A DNA stretch of 18,566 nt from Proteiniphilum sp. UBA5267 (GCA_002411515.1 DHTF01000034.1:6485-25050); one strand, 5' to 3'. Shown: positions 1 through 8,890, numbered from the stretch's first letter. Numbers and translations: made by a program. The notes: generated by a model not told the origin, from the letters alone.

Positions 1-1145
1 TTCCAGACAATCACACCCCTGCATCCGTTGTTCACTGTGCCCAGCGCCACCTCTCGCATATCGTCGATCAGTCTTGCCGCCAGGTTGCGGCCATCGTTCC
101 AGGTGCCAATAGAAGTCTCGGTAAACACGAGTTCCCGGTTTGGGTATTTGGCCTGTATATCGAGCAGCTCCCGTTTATCGCCACCGTAATTGTGGTATGC
201 AGCTCCGGCAACAAGATCGCTGTCGATACCTGCATCGTAAATCTTTACCGGATAGTCGTTCTGATCGGCCATGTTGTCGTAATTATAATTATGATCGAAC
301 AGGTAAATTTTTGTCTGCAACGAGGCAGCCTTGAACTTGGGTACCAGGTGATGCTGTACAAATTGTAACTGTTCTTCCCATCCCATGAAAAGAGAAGCTG
401 AATTTCCCCTGTTCAACGGTTCATTCTGTGGCGTGACGGAATAGATTTTTATACCGTGCTGTGCCAGTGCCTGTATCCACTTCACGAAGTAGGTGGCATA
501 ATCGCCATAATAAGCCGGATTCAACTGCCCACTGGTCCATGAGTTAAATGGCTGCAGATCGGTCAGGTTGTTCACCTTCATCCATCGTGGCGGTGTCCAG
601 GGTGAGCCCATAATCTTTAGTTCGGGATTAATAGCCAGTATCTCTTTTAAAATGGGAATCACGTAGGTTGTCTCCTCGGTAGTGAGCGCGAAGTTTTCAA
701 TACCCGGTACGTCACAGAGGGAGTACTCACTCAACGAGAAATCGGAACAACCGATGGATATCCGCACATAGCTCTGACCCATCCCCTCGGTAGGAGAAAA
801 GGTCTCTTTGAGAAATTTGGTGCGGTTCTCCTGTGTCATCTTCATCAGGTTGAAAGCTGTAGATCCGCTCACAGCAGCTCCGAAGCCATCCATTGTCTGA
901 TAACGTGTAGCCGGTACCAGCTTGATGGTGGTGGGAGACATATTGCTTTTAGTACTGAAAGAGGCGGTTTGCTTTTTGAAATCCTGTGAGCGGTTATTGG
1001 TCGTAACAAAGAGGGTGACATCGCCTGCAGGCACTTCGGGCTTATCGCCGTTGTCAGGAACATTTCCGTCGGTCTCATTACAGGAAGAGCAGCTCCCGAG
1101 CAGCAGGACGAGCAGTATAAGCTTTATGTTTTTTATGATTTGCAT
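1..1145 (-). CDS. GH30 glycoside hydrolase lipoprotein, probable endo-beta-1,6-glucanase (3' end outside window)
   Basis: The reading frame is open from the ATG at 1145 to the left edge, giving 381 codons with the C-terminus missing. The N-terminus is a lipoprotein signal ending in a lipobox LGSC (Cys19), so the enzyme is probably anchored in the outer membrane. The clan GH-A barrel of family GH30 follows. The acid/base Glu242 is in TPQNEPLN, the likely nucleophile Glu343 is in FTETSIG, and SPWTPPRWMK is at about 181-190. Both catalytic residues are present. The wording around these motifs (LQPFNSWTSGQLNP, SASLFMGWEEQ) is that of the Bacteroides GH30_3 enzymes, whose characterised members cleave beta-1,6-glucan; this subfamily call is from memory of the family. 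It starts 4 bp after the stop of the SusE-like gene, so it is the next gene of the PUL operon. Other GH30 activities (beta-glucosidase, beta-1,6-galactanase, xylanase) are less likely but not excluded. Confidence 0.93.
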   Translation of the reverse strand, partial: MQIIKNIKLILLVLLLGSCSSCNETDGNVPDNGDKPEVPAGDVTLFVTTNNRSQDFKKQTASFSTKSNMSPTTIKLVPATRYQTMDGFGAAVSGSTAFNLMKMTQENRTKFLKETFSPTEGMGQSYVRISIGCSDFSLSEYSLCDVPGIENFALTTEETTYVIPILKEILAINPELKIMGSPWTPPRWMKVNNLTDLQPFNSWTSGQLNPAYYGDYATYFVKWIQALAQHGIKIYSVTPQNEPLNRGNSASLFMGWEEQLQFVQHHLVPKFKAASLQTKIYLFDHNYNYDNMADQNDYPVKIYDAGIDSDLVAGAAYHNYGGDKRELLDIQAKYPNRELVFTETSIGTWNDGRNLAARLIDDMREVALGTVNNGCRGVIVW

Positions 1146-1149
1146 GATG

Positions 1150-2550
1150 TTACAGTGTTACTTTTTGAATATGTACCGTTTTGGTCGTCAGGTTCACAGT
1201 GAATCTGTAGTTTGCTGATTCCACCACGGGGTCGTTCTCTCCATTGGGAATGGTCCAGTCGTTATCGCCGGAGATGATTTGCTCTCCGGTGAAGGTAAAA
1301 CTACCGGCCTTCTTTTCATTTCCCCATCCGGTGTTTTCAAATGGTTTAAAGCCGGCATAATGATCATGATCGCCCGGTGTGTAGAAGGTTCCCTGATAAA
1401 TGCCGTCACTTATTTGCCGCAGCAGAACATAATTCATTACATTGCCAAATCCCCAGCTCGTATGGGTACGCTTGTGGCCAGAATAAACGGCGCTTATTTC
1501 ATCAGAAGTAACACGAGTGGGATAACCAAGGCCATAGCCGCAGGCCAGCAGATAGTCGGGGTATGCCGGATTATTGGTGCCGACAAAAATATTCTTCCTG
1601 ACGGGATTATAATAGACGGTATATTCGCCCGTTTTTCCCAGAAATTTTACCTGGTTGTCAGACAACCGTTCAAAAAAATCGGGATTATACAGGTTCATCC
1701 GATCACCTAGGATGCCGATCAAAGAGTAGCTTTTTCCGTTTTCCAGCGTAAGGGTAAGGGTGCGGAACGATTCGTTGTCAATATCTTCGCTCCCGAAACT
1801 GCTTAATGACAGATCGTCGGCACCCAGGTTTCCACCTGTGGTGGTGAAGGTATAAGCAAGGTTATCAAAGGTAATCCCTTTTGTATAATCACTGCTGGCT
1901 GTATAAGCAAAAGCAGATTCACCGGCTTCATTGATCAAGCCCGTCATCCCTCCTACATTCCCGTACACATGTCCGCTATAATCGATGGTGTTGTCGGTAT
2001 GAAGTTTTTCTGCCAGTTTATATCGAAAAGTTGCGTCCAGTGTAAGATTGCTTCCAACATACTTGTTTTTGTCACCCGACTGTTGATTTAGCAGGGCAAT
2101 CATTCCATTGTCTGTGACAAGATACAACTTGCTGTAAGAAGGACGATTTCCGGTGAGCCCTTCTATTTTGTGGCTGCTGGTCCCCTTCAATACGTTCTGT
2201 GCGATCAGGTTTATTGTCACAGGGGCATTGTCTCCCTGATTTTTAACCATCGGTACAAACAATGCGGTCGAGACGTTTGCCGTATCGCCGCTAAGCGAGA
2301 GATTTCCCGTAGCAATTACATTTTCTCCGGAGACCACTTCATAAAAAAGTGAGCTGAGCCTGGTGGCCGGATCAATGATTTCGGCAGTGAGGGTAAGTGT
2401 GTCGCCAAATGTAAAGGTGGCGGGAGTCGCTGCTGCCGACACAAAGACGGGAGACGACTCTTTGCGGGGCCCGTACTCATCGTCGCACGAAGAGATCATC
2501 GCGATGATGACAGCGGCAAAGATAAACGGATAGATATATGTCTTCTTCAT
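1150..2550 (-). CDS. SusE/SusF-like surface glycan-binding lipoprotein
   Basis: A 466-residue lipoprotein with an N-terminal hydrophobic segment ending in ISSC (Cys22), followed by acidic residues DDE. Acidic residues after the Cys fit the Bacteroidota surface-export signal. The mature protein is rich in beta-strand-type sequence. An N-terminal Ig-like segment (about 34-130) looks like the SusE N-terminal domain. A middle region (about 130-330) contains a short repeat-like run of LYLVTDNG-type strands. The C-terminal domain (about 345-466), ending in YRFTVNLTTKTVHIQKVTL, resembles carbohydrate-binding ends of SusE/SusF and of the DUF5016/DUF5121/DUF5125-type proteins found in the same slot. 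No catalytic motif is seen. Its position between susD and the surface GH30 (31 bp after susD, 4 bp before GH30) supports a role as surface glycan-binding protein that holds the polysaccharide. The ligand cannot be read from the sequence. Confidence 0.85.
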   Translation of the reverse strand: MKKTYIYPFIFAAVIIAMISSCDDEYGPRKESSPVFVSAAATPATFTFGDTLTLTAEIIDPATRLSSLFYEVVSGENVIATGNLSLSGDTANVSTALFVPMVKNQGDNAPVTINLIAQNVLKGTSSHKIEGLTGNRPSYSKLYLVTDNGMIALLNQQSGDKNKYVGSNLTLDATFRYKLAEKLHTDNTIDYSGHVYGNVGGMTGLINEAGESAFAYTASSDYTKGITFDNLAYTFTTTGGNLGADDLSLSSFGSEDIDNESFRTLTLTLENGKSYSLIGILGDRMNLYNPDFFERLSDNQVKFLGKTGEYTVYYNPVRKNIFVGTNNPAYPDYLLACGYGLGYPTRVTSDEISAVYSGHKRTHTSWGFGNVMNYVLLRQISDGIYQGTFYTPGDHDHYAGFKPFENTGWGNEKKAGSFTFTGEQIISGDNDWTIPNGENDPVVESANYRFTVNLTTKTVHIQKVTL

Positions 2551-2581
2551 ATTGATTTCTTTTTTTAATTGGTACCCTGCA

Positions 2582-4129
2582 TTAATAACCCGGATTCTGC
2601 ACCAGGTTCGGATTCTGATCGATCACATCCTGCGGAATGGGTAATACATACGACAGCGAAGTGAAAGGATAGGCTTGCGCAGGCCGGCCTTCATCTTTTG
2701 CAAACACTGCATTCATTACCTCCTCTACTTTATCGAGCCGTACCAGATCGAACCAACGCTGTCCTTCCATAGCCAGCTCCAGCCGGCGTTCCTTCATGTA
2801 TGCACTGAGTATGGATTCCCTGTTTGCGGATGCCGTGGCAGGCAGATTCGATAAACCAGCTCTGCGGCGGGTTTGGTTGATAATCTGTGATGCACCATTG
2901 TAGTCTCCCTTTCCTATCAGGGCTTCTGCTTTCAGAAGCAGGATATCCGCATAACGAATTTTGATGATGCTGTTGTAGGCACTGCGGGTTTTGTACATAA
3001 ACGGGTAGTTACTGGCAGGATAATAAATGCTCCAGTCGGCTTCGTAATACACCACAGTTTGCGCAAATCGTAGATCACCCGGTTCGCTGTGAAATGCTTT
3101 GATGAGATCGCGCGAAGGAGTAATCCATTTTGCCCATGTAAACGAATTGTTCCAGTCATCCAGCGGACGACCGAACATCCAGGTTACCCAGCTGGCATTT
3201 CCCGGGAAGAACTGGGCTTCGAAGATGGTCTCCCGTGAGTTGCGTGTCTTGGCATCAAGGGCTTTGTTTCCCTGCGATGGGGGAGAGTTTGGATCGGTGA
3301 GAATCACATCAAACAGCGTACTGTAATCATCCACCAGTGAGAAACCATCTGCAGCGAGCTGATCGGCATATTGAATGACTTTATCATAATCCCGCAATGG
3401 CTTTTCCGCATATATTTTGGCCAGCATGGCTTTGGCCACTGATTTGGAAAGTAGGGTCTTGTCCGATGGATTGTTGTCGGCTGCAAATTGTAATCCCTCC
3501 AGCAGGTCGTTCTCTATCTGCTGATAGATTGTCAGCGCATCTGTTTGGGGCGGGAAATAGGCAGGATATACATCCTTGATGGTTTCAGAGGTAATATCAC
3601 CGGCCGTTGTAATGACCAGCGGTACATTTCCCCATATCCTGACCATATCGAAGTAGATCATGGCTCTCAGTATTTTTGCTTCTGCTTTGTACTGGGCCCT
3701 TTCAGCTGTCGTCAGTGATGCGTCCGGAACCAGATCAATGTGGTTGATTAATTTATTGGTTTGGGCAATATTTCCCATATGTCCATTCCAGTCACGTCTC
3801 ATGTTCGTATTCGATCCTTCAATGGAATTCACTTCAAAAGGAGTGGTTTCTGCGTTGGGTGCCCCGGCGTATGCATTGTCAGAATGTGATTCAGCAAGCA
3901 GGAGCATGTCGAGGTACCAGTGCTCCTGTCCATTTTTGAACAGATTCATCAGTGTTTGCCTGTGCGACAACAGGGCCGCTTTGTCTTTAAAAACTACCTG
4001 AACGCTGTCCTCGCTCACCCCTTCTGTAATATCGGAATAAGTGTCCAGCGGCTCGTAATCGAGGTTACAGGAAACCAGCAATATCGCCAACAACAGAGAT
4101 ATGATATATTTTGTTTTCATTTTATTCAT
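2582..4129 (-). CDS. susD-like: SusD/RagB family nutrient-binding outer-membrane lipoprotein
   Basis: A 515-residue lipoprotein with the lipobox LVSC (Cys21). It shows the usual SusD order: an N-terminal SusD-like part with helical TPR-type segments (for example TTAERAQYKAEAKILRAMIYFDMVRIWG) and a C-terminal RagB/SusD domain. The C-terminal part contains RYADILLLKAEAL, the ERRLELAMEGQRWFDLVR signature and the ending VLPIPQDVIDQNPNLVQNPGY, all typical of the family. SusD proteins form the lid of the SusC barrel and capture the oligosaccharide. The gene starts 5 bp after the susC stop, so the two are translated as a coupled pair. A second in-frame Met at residue 4 is an alternative start and makes no difference to the mature protein. 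Length is within the normal range and no defect is seen. Confidence 0.96.
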   Translation of the reverse strand: MNKMKTKYIISLLLAILLVSCNLDYEPLDTYSDITEGVSEDSVQVVFKDKAALLSHRQTLMNLFKNGQEHWYLDMLLLAESHSDNAYAGAPNAETTPFEVNSIEGSNTNMRRDWNGHMGNIAQTNKLINHIDLVPDASLTTAERAQYKAEAKILRAMIYFDMVRIWGNVPLVITTAGDITSETIKDVYPAYFPPQTDALTIYQQIENDLLEGLQFAADNNPSDKTLLSKSVAKAMLAKIYAEKPLRDYDKVIQYADQLAADGFSLVDDYSTLFDVILTDPNSPPSQGNKALDAKTRNSRETIFEAQFFPGNASWVTWMFGRPLDDWNNSFTWAKWITPSRDLIKAFHSEPGDLRFAQTVVYYEADWSIYYPASNYPFMYKTRSAYNSIIKIRYADILLLKAEALIGKGDYNGASQIINQTRRRAGLSNLPATASANRESILSAYMKERRLELAMEGQRWFDLVRLDKVEEVMNAVFAKDEGRPAQAYPFTSLSYVLPIPQDVIDQNPNLVQNPGY

Positions 4130-4134
4130 TGCAA

Positions 4135-7100
4135 TTAAAATTCAATATTCATCCCAAATACAACCGTTTTGCTATGAGGATATGTTCCCCAGTCGATTCC
4201 CTGCACGGCACCGTTGTTACCCCACTGGTTTACTTCCGGATCCATGCCGCTGTAACCTGTAATGGTCAGCAGGTTGCTGAATGTTACAAAAGGTTGCAGG
4301 CGTGTGATACCTGCCCGGGTGAGGTGGTTGTTCTTAAAATTGTAGGAGAGGGATACGTCTTTTATGCGAAGATAGCTACCGTCTTCCACGAAGTAGCTGG
4401 AAGGCTGCAGATTAAATCCAGCTCTGGGCACATCGGTAATCATCCCCGGTGTACGCCAACGCTTCAGTACTTCCACCGACTGGTTTTTCAGGTCGTACAT
4501 TCCCTCTGTGTCACCTTTCGATGCGTTGAATATCTTATTTCCGACAGAACCCTGAAGAAAGATATTCAGGTTAAATCCCTTGTACGAAAATGTATTGGTT
4601 AACCCATACGTAAACAAAGGATTGGGATCTCCTATATAGGTTTTGTCTGAAGAGGATATCCTGCCGTCTTCATTGATGTCGCGATACATCAGCTCGCCGG
4701 TTTCAGGATCCACACCATCGCTGATATATCCCCAGAAGCCGCCCAGCGAACGTCCCGGTTCGTTGCGTACCACCCTTGTCTGATGGAAGGCCTGTGTGGT
4801 TTCGGCTGCATAATAAATCTGTTGCAGTTCAAGGCTCTCCAGTCTGTTTCGGTTGAAAGAGATGTTGAAGTTGGAGTCCCAGTTAAAGTCGCCTGTGAGA
4901 TTGCGAGAGTCTGCCGAGAACTCAAAACCACGGTTGGTCATTTCACCTTCGTTTCTGACTATTTCGTTGGCAGCCGCTGCCCCCTCGGGCAATGAGACAT
5001 ACATTAACATGTCGGTAGTCCGCTTGTAGTAATAGTCCATGGCCAGTGTGAGCCGGTTGTTCAACAAAGTGGCATCCACACCGAAGTTTACCTGATTGGT
5101 TGTCTCCCAGGTAAGGTCAGCTGTCCGTAAATTTGCCTCTGTGATCAAAGGGAGGGCATTCACTTTTCCGGTTTCAAACCATGCCTGCCGTGTAATATTG
5201 TATCGCTGAAGATAGGCAAAATCGCCAATACCTGACTGGTTTCCGGTTTGTCCCCAGCCTGCACGGATCTTCAGATCGTCTATCCAGTCTGCATCTTGCA
5301 TAAATTCTTCCGATGAGAGACGCCAGGCTGCCGATAGCGAAGGGAAAGTACCCCACCGGTGATCGGGATGTAGTTTAGATGAACCGTCTTCACGAATATT
5401 GAAGGTAAACAGATATTTGCTGTCGTAATTATAGGATAGTCTTCCAAACAATGAGTAAATACCCCACTGTGATGCATTGGAGCCCGTGTTGTCCCAGGCA
5501 ATTTTGTTGGCAGCGTTCAATGTTTGAATGGTACCATCCTTAAAGTGAGATCCGTTGATGTAGCTCTGTGACCATTTCGAATCGGTCCACGAGCTACCGG
5601 CCATGGCCTCCAGGTTATGCTTTTCTGCAAAAACATGCTTATATGTCAGTACGTTATCAAACACAATCAGGGTGTTCATGCTGCGGGTATCCCATGCACT
5701 GCCCCAGTCGTCTCTTCCGGGACCATGGGATGGGGGTGTAAAACCGGTGATTTTCCCATTGCGCCGGTCCATGGTAAAGGTCGATTTCAGATTCAGTTTC
5801 GGTGAAAAGGTGATAGTTGCGTTGGCGGAACCAATGAGCCGGGTTTCGTTGTTTTTGTTATTTTCACCATTGGCAATTTCTTCCAGCGGGTTGGCAATGT
5901 TTTGTCCGAAGAAAAGTCGGTTATAGAGTCCAGTTTCTTCATCTCTGATGGTCGCTGCCGTGGGAAGGTTAACCACTGCCAGTACCACGCCGCCCCTGTT
6001 GGATCCTTGTCCTGTCGTGACACCGTTGCTGGTATTGTCGGAGTAGGAAATATTTACTCCCAGGTTAAGCCATTTCCTGATCTGGCTCTCCACGTTGCTG
6101 CGAAAATTAAATCTGCGGAAAAAGGCCGAACTTAATATTCCCTGCTCACTGAGGTATCCACCCGATACGAAATAACGCAAACGTTCATTTCCATCTGATA
6201 CCTGAAGCTGATAATTCTGACTGACACCGGTACCATATACCTCACCGAACCAGTCGGTACGGTCGGTTGTTCCCTCGGGAATGGCTCCTGGACGCAGTTC
6301 GTCAATCAGTTCTTTATATTGTCTGGCATTCAGAGACTTGATTGGATTGCTCACGCGGTTCATACCTACTTGTATGTTGGCTGCAATTTTTGCCCCTCCC
6401 GAAGCCTGTTTGGTCGTAATCAGCACCACTCCGTTGGCTGCACGTGATCCGTAGATCGCAGCAGAAGAGGCGTCCTTCAGAATTTGTATTCCGGCAATAT
6501 CGGTCGGAGAAAGAAAATTGATGTTGTCTACGGGGACACCATCTACCACATACAAGGGATCATTGCTGCCGTTGAATGAAGTGGTACCCCGTACACGGAC
6601 TACCAACTCCCCACCGGGTGTTCCACTGGGACGGTATACATTTACACCGGCTGCTTTGCCCTGTATAGCCTGTGCTGCCGAAGCAATGGGGCGTTCGTTC
6701 AAATCGTCCAATGAAACGGAGGATACGGCCGTGGTCACATCTCCTCTTCTGACAGTACCGTAACCAATCACCACCAGCTCATCCAGCGCTTTGGTGTCTT
6801 CGACCAGAATCACATTTATGCTGCTTCTCCCGGCTGTGGGAATGGTTTGTTCCAGATAACCAATGTAACTGATTCGCAATGTCGCAGCTTCTTCTACCTC
6901 AATGGAAAAATTTCCATCCATATTGGTAACCGTTCCGTTGGTGGTGCCCACCTCCACAATGTTGGCACCGATGATCGCTTCTCCGTTCTTATCGGTAATG
7001 GTACCCGACACTTTTCTTTTTTGCTGAACATTCTGCTCTGTGACGATCTTTTCAGAATCTGTGGAAATGACTTTTTCCTCATCTCTGTATATGACGACCT

Positions 7101-7446
7101 GATCATCCAGAATCCGATATGAAAGTTGTGTGTCAGAAAGAATATCAGTAAGGATTTCTTCCAGATTCTGGGAATCGACAGAAACCCTCACCTTTTTATC
7201 TACGACCTTTTTTGCGTAACCGTCGAAAATAAACCGGTAACTGCTTTCGCTCTCAATTTTTGTCAATACATCCTGAATAGATGCCGATGTGAAGTTCAGC
7301 GTGAATTCGGTCTCCTGCGAATAGCCCGGTGAAGCTTGTGATATCAGGAATCCTAAAAATAGAAAACATATTGTTAATCTCATGATTTTCAATAGATGTT
7401 TAAAATTATCTACGGGTAAGACCCGGTCCATAGGGTATTTATTCAT
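4135..7446 (-). CDS. susC-like: SusC/RagA family TonB-dependent transporter with N-terminal STN signalling domain
   Basis: A 1103-residue outer-membrane TonB-dependent transporter. The N-terminus is a long signal region, with the hydrophobic core at about 22-38 and probable cleavage after GYSQ (44). It is followed by an STN (secretin/TonB N-terminal) domain at about 48-120, a carboxypeptidase-D regulatory-like domain at about 146-216, the family motif LDELVVIGYG (221-230), a plug domain at about 230-346 (YVVDGVPV, LKDASSAAIYGSRAANGVVLITTK), and the beta-barrel ending in VVFGMNIEF. STN domains occur in transporters that also signal to a FecR anti-sigma factor. The matching fecR and ECF sigma genes lie immediately upstream, so this transporter is probably both importer and sensor. 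The Met at residue 22 (position 7383) is an alternative start directly before the hydrophobic core, but N-terminal extensions of this kind are common in STN-bearing SusC proteins. Confidence 0.97.
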   Translation of the reverse strand: MNKYPMDRVLPVDNFKHLLKIMRLTICFLFLGFLISQASPGYSQETEFTLNFTSASIQDVLTKIESESSYRFIFDGYAKKVVDKKVRVSVDSQNLEEILTDILSDTQLSYRILDDQVVIYRDEEKVISTDSEKIVTEQNVQQKRKVSGTITDKNGEAIIGANIVEVGTTNGTVTNMDGNFSIEVEEAATLRISYIGYLEQTIPTAGRSSINVILVEDTKALDELVVIGYGTVRRGDVTTAVSSVSLDDLNERPIASAAQAIQGKAAGVNVYRPSGTPGGELVVRVRGTTSFNGSNDPLYVVDGVPVDNINFLSPTDIAGIQILKDASSAAIYGSRAANGVVLITTKQASGGAKIAANIQVGMNRVSNPIKSLNARQYKELIDELRPGAIPEGTTDRTDWFGEVYGTGVSQNYQLQVSDGNERLRYFVSGGYLSEQGILSSAFFRRFNFRSNVESQIRKWLNLGVNISYSDNTSNGVTTGQGSNRGGVVLAVVNLPTAATIRDEETGLYNRLFFGQNIANPLEEIANGENNKNNETRLIGSANATITFSPKLNLKSTFTMDRRNGKITGFTPPSHGPGRDDWGSAWDTRSMNTLIVFDNVLTYKHVFAEKHNLEAMAGSSWTDSKWSQSYINGSHFKDGTIQTLNAANKIAWDNTGSNASQWGIYSLFGRLSYNYDSKYLFTFNIREDGSSKLHPDHRWGTFPSLSAAWRLSSEEFMQDADWIDDLKIRAGWGQTGNQSGIGDFAYLQRYNITRQAWFETGKVNALPLITEANLRTADLTWETTNQVNFGVDATLLNNRLTLAMDYYYKRTTDMLMYVSLPEGAAAANEIVRNEGEMTNRGFEFSADSRNLTGDFNWDSNFNISFNRNRLESLELQQIYYAAETTQAFHQTRVVRNEPGRSLGGFWGYISDGVDPETGELMYRDINEDGRISSSDKTYIGDPNPLFTYGLTNTFSYKGFNLNIFLQGSVGNKIFNASKGDTEGMYDLKNQSVEVLKRWRTPGMITDVPRAGFNLQPSSYFVEDGSYLRIKDVSLSYNFKNNHLTRAGITRLQPFVTFSNLLTITGYSGMDPEVNQWGNNGAVQGIDWGTYPHSKTVVFGMNIEF

Positions 7447-7453
7447 ATCTTTG
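7446..7453 (+). promoter_or_regulatory. Candidate Bacteroidota -7 box pointing antisense to susC
   Basis: TATCTTTG matches the Bacteroidota -7 consensus TAnnTTTG exactly and lies directly upstream of the susC ATG on the opposite strand. A matching -33 TTTG is not seen at the expected distance, so this is only a half-promoter. Together with the downstream hairpin it would give a transcript of about 75 nt. Confidence 0.4.
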
Positions 7454-7457
7454 TAAT

Positions 7458-7533
7458 GGTTTTAATTATTGGTATACGAGATAATTAGAATTAACCTGTC
7501 GGATGATATTTGCACTATCGTCCGACTTTTTTT
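7458..7533 (+). ncRNA. Candidate cis-antisense small RNA over the susC leader (DonS-like arrangement)
   Basis: The start is estimated from the -7 box at 7446-7453 and the end from the T-run at 7533, giving about 75 nt. The predicted RNA is fully complementary to the susC 5' leader, from about 12 to 87 nt upstream of the ATG. Short antisense RNAs of this size and position, between the anti-sigma gene and susC, are known from PULs in Bacteroides fragilis (DonS), where they repress the locus. Here the call rests only on the promoter-like box, the terminator and the position. Confidence 0.4.
7498..7533 (+). terminator. Intrinsic-terminator-like hairpin in the fecR-susC gap, plus-strand orientation
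   Basis: The left arm GTCGGATGATA (7498-7508) and right arm TATCGTCCGAC (7516-7526) pair over 11 positions with one mismatch. They enclose a 7-nt loop TTTGCAC and are followed by seven T residues (7527-7533). The T-run is on the plus strand, so the signal would terminate transcripts antisense to susC. Read on the minus strand it is a stable hairpin within the susC leader, preceded by an A-run, and would not be a terminator there. Confidence 0.72.
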
Positions 7534-7573
7534 GTTGTCATGTTCAGTTTATTTTTCCATAAGCATTTTCATT

Positions 7574-8767
7574 TTAGTCGTCATTTTTATAAATATAGAT
7601 TGTCTTGTCCTCTTTTTTATATCCGGTTGAGGAAATCAGTGAAAGTGCAGTCATCACATTATCCAGATTGTCGGAAAGGATAATTTTTCCCGTACAGGTC
7701 AGTCCGTCTAAAGCAACATTCTCGCCAAAGTTGAACAATAGGTTGTAATACCTTTCAATCTGTTTTAAAGCTTCCGAAACAGGTGTATCGTTAAATGTGA
7801 GGTATCCATCTTTCCAACTGGTAAACAGTTCGGTATTCACCGTCTTTTTATCAAAAAAACCTTCATCCGACAAAATAGCCTGTTCATTCGGCACTAGAAT
7901 AAGTTCTTTCCGCGTAGTTGCTGAAGTAAGGCCAACACTTCCTTCCACCAGAACCACCGAAGGATGATTTCCACGATAGGATGACACATTGAAACTGGTG
8001 CCAAACACCTGCACTGCAAAACCTGAAGTCTCTACCACAAAGGCCTTTTCTGTGTTGTGAACCACCTCAATATACATTTCACCCGATAAGCTTACCCTGC
8101 GTGTGTCTCCGGTGAAGGAGGAAGGAAATTCGAGTATGGAGCCGGAGTTTAACCATACCTGTGTGCCATCGGGTAAAGTCAATCTGGAACGCTTGCCATA
8201 AGGAACTACCAACTTATTCATGGTGTGTTCGGCCATGAGAATCACTTTTTCTCCCTGACTCGAACCTTTGATTTCCGCTTTCTCTCCTTGTTTAATTTCG
8301 ATATCCACATCCTCCTGAAACGACGTGGTGCCATTCCCGGTCATAAAAAGGATATCCTGCGATTCCAGTTCATTCCCCACAATATAGTCGGACGGCGTGC
8401 CAGGATGGATCATTGAAGGAGTTGAATTCCTTTGCATGTAGAGGATGGTGATAATCAACAAAGCCGCAAATGCCGCAGCAATATAGACCATATGATTTAG
8501 ATTACGTCTTTTCCGGTGTGTATGAAGTGATTTAATCAATCGTTCAGTCGCCTTTCTTTTCTTCTCAGATGATAGTTGCCAGGAGGATAGCTTTATACGG
8601 GAGAAGTGAATTTCTGCCAGACGAAAATGTGCTTCTTCTTCAGGATTTTGTCGCAAAAACTCGTCCCAGTATGTTTGTAGTTCATCGGTCGGACAAAGTT
8701 TCCATTCTATAAACTTGTCGTCTTTCAGAAACTTGATGAATTGATTTGTATTGTTTGTTGGCTGCAT
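7574..8767 (-). CDS. FecR-family anti-sigma factor with C-terminal DUF4974 domain
   Basis: A 397-residue single-pass inner-membrane protein, counted from the ATG at 8767. I chose this start because MQPTNNTNQFIKFLKDD looks like the usual beginning of PUL anti-sigma factors; the frame stays open to an ATG at 8812, adding 15 residues without family character. The cytoplasmic N-terminal part (about 1-88) would bind the sigma factor. A transmembrane helix (about 94-111, YIAAAFAALLIITILYM) follows. The periplasmic FecR domain is at about 185-276 (VVPYGKRSRLTLPDGTQVWLNSGS, SGEMYIEV, VFGTSFNVSSY). The C-terminal DUF4974/STN-like domain is at about 318-395 (WKDGYLTFNDTPVSEALKQIERYYN). It lies between the ECF sigma gene and susC, the standard place for an anti-sigma factor that receives the signal from the SusC STN domain. 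Confidence 0.95.
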   Translation of the reverse strand: MQPTNNTNQFIKFLKDDKFIEWKLCPTDELQTYWDEFLRQNPEEEAHFRLAEIHFSRIKLSSWQLSSEKKRKATERLIKSLHTHRKRRNLNHMVYIAAAFAALLIITILYMQRNSTPSMIHPGTPSDYIVGNELESQDILFMTGNGTTSFQEDVDIEIKQGEKAEIKGSSQGEKVILMAEHTMNKLVVPYGKRSRLTLPDGTQVWLNSGSILEFPSSFTGDTRRVSLSGEMYIEVVHNTEKAFVVETSGFAVQVFGTSFNVSSYRGNHPSVVLVEGSVGLTSATTRKELILVPNEQAILSDEGFFDKKTVNTELFTSWKDGYLTFNDTPVSEALKQIERYYNLLFNFGENVALDGLTCTGKIILSDNLDNVMTALSLISSTGYKKEDKTIYIYKNDD

Positions 8768-8840
8768 CTGTTTTTTTGTTAAAATTCCATCTCTACAGTA
8801 AGATCCTTTCATTATAAAGACGAATTCGAACAGCCAACAT

Positions 8841-8869
8841 CATCTTTTTTTTTAAAAAAAATGAAGATG
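8841..8869. repeat. A/T-run hairpin between sigma and anti-sigma genes
   Basis: CATCTT followed by seven further T residues is mirrored by a run of eight A residues, then TG and AAGATG, making an almost perfect A/T-rich inverted repeat with virtually no loop. It lies in the 123-bp gap between the sigma stop (8891) and the anti-sigma start (8767). It could act as a weak bidirectional terminator or attenuator setting the sigma to anti-sigma ratio. A chance product of homopolymer runs is possible. Confidence 0.4.
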
Positions 8870-8890
8870 GCGCTATTTTTAACAAAAAAA

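Noticed and set aside
8768..8812. Earlier FecR start at 8812
   Set aside because: The 15 extra residues lack family character, and the family-like start MQPTNN lies at 8767.
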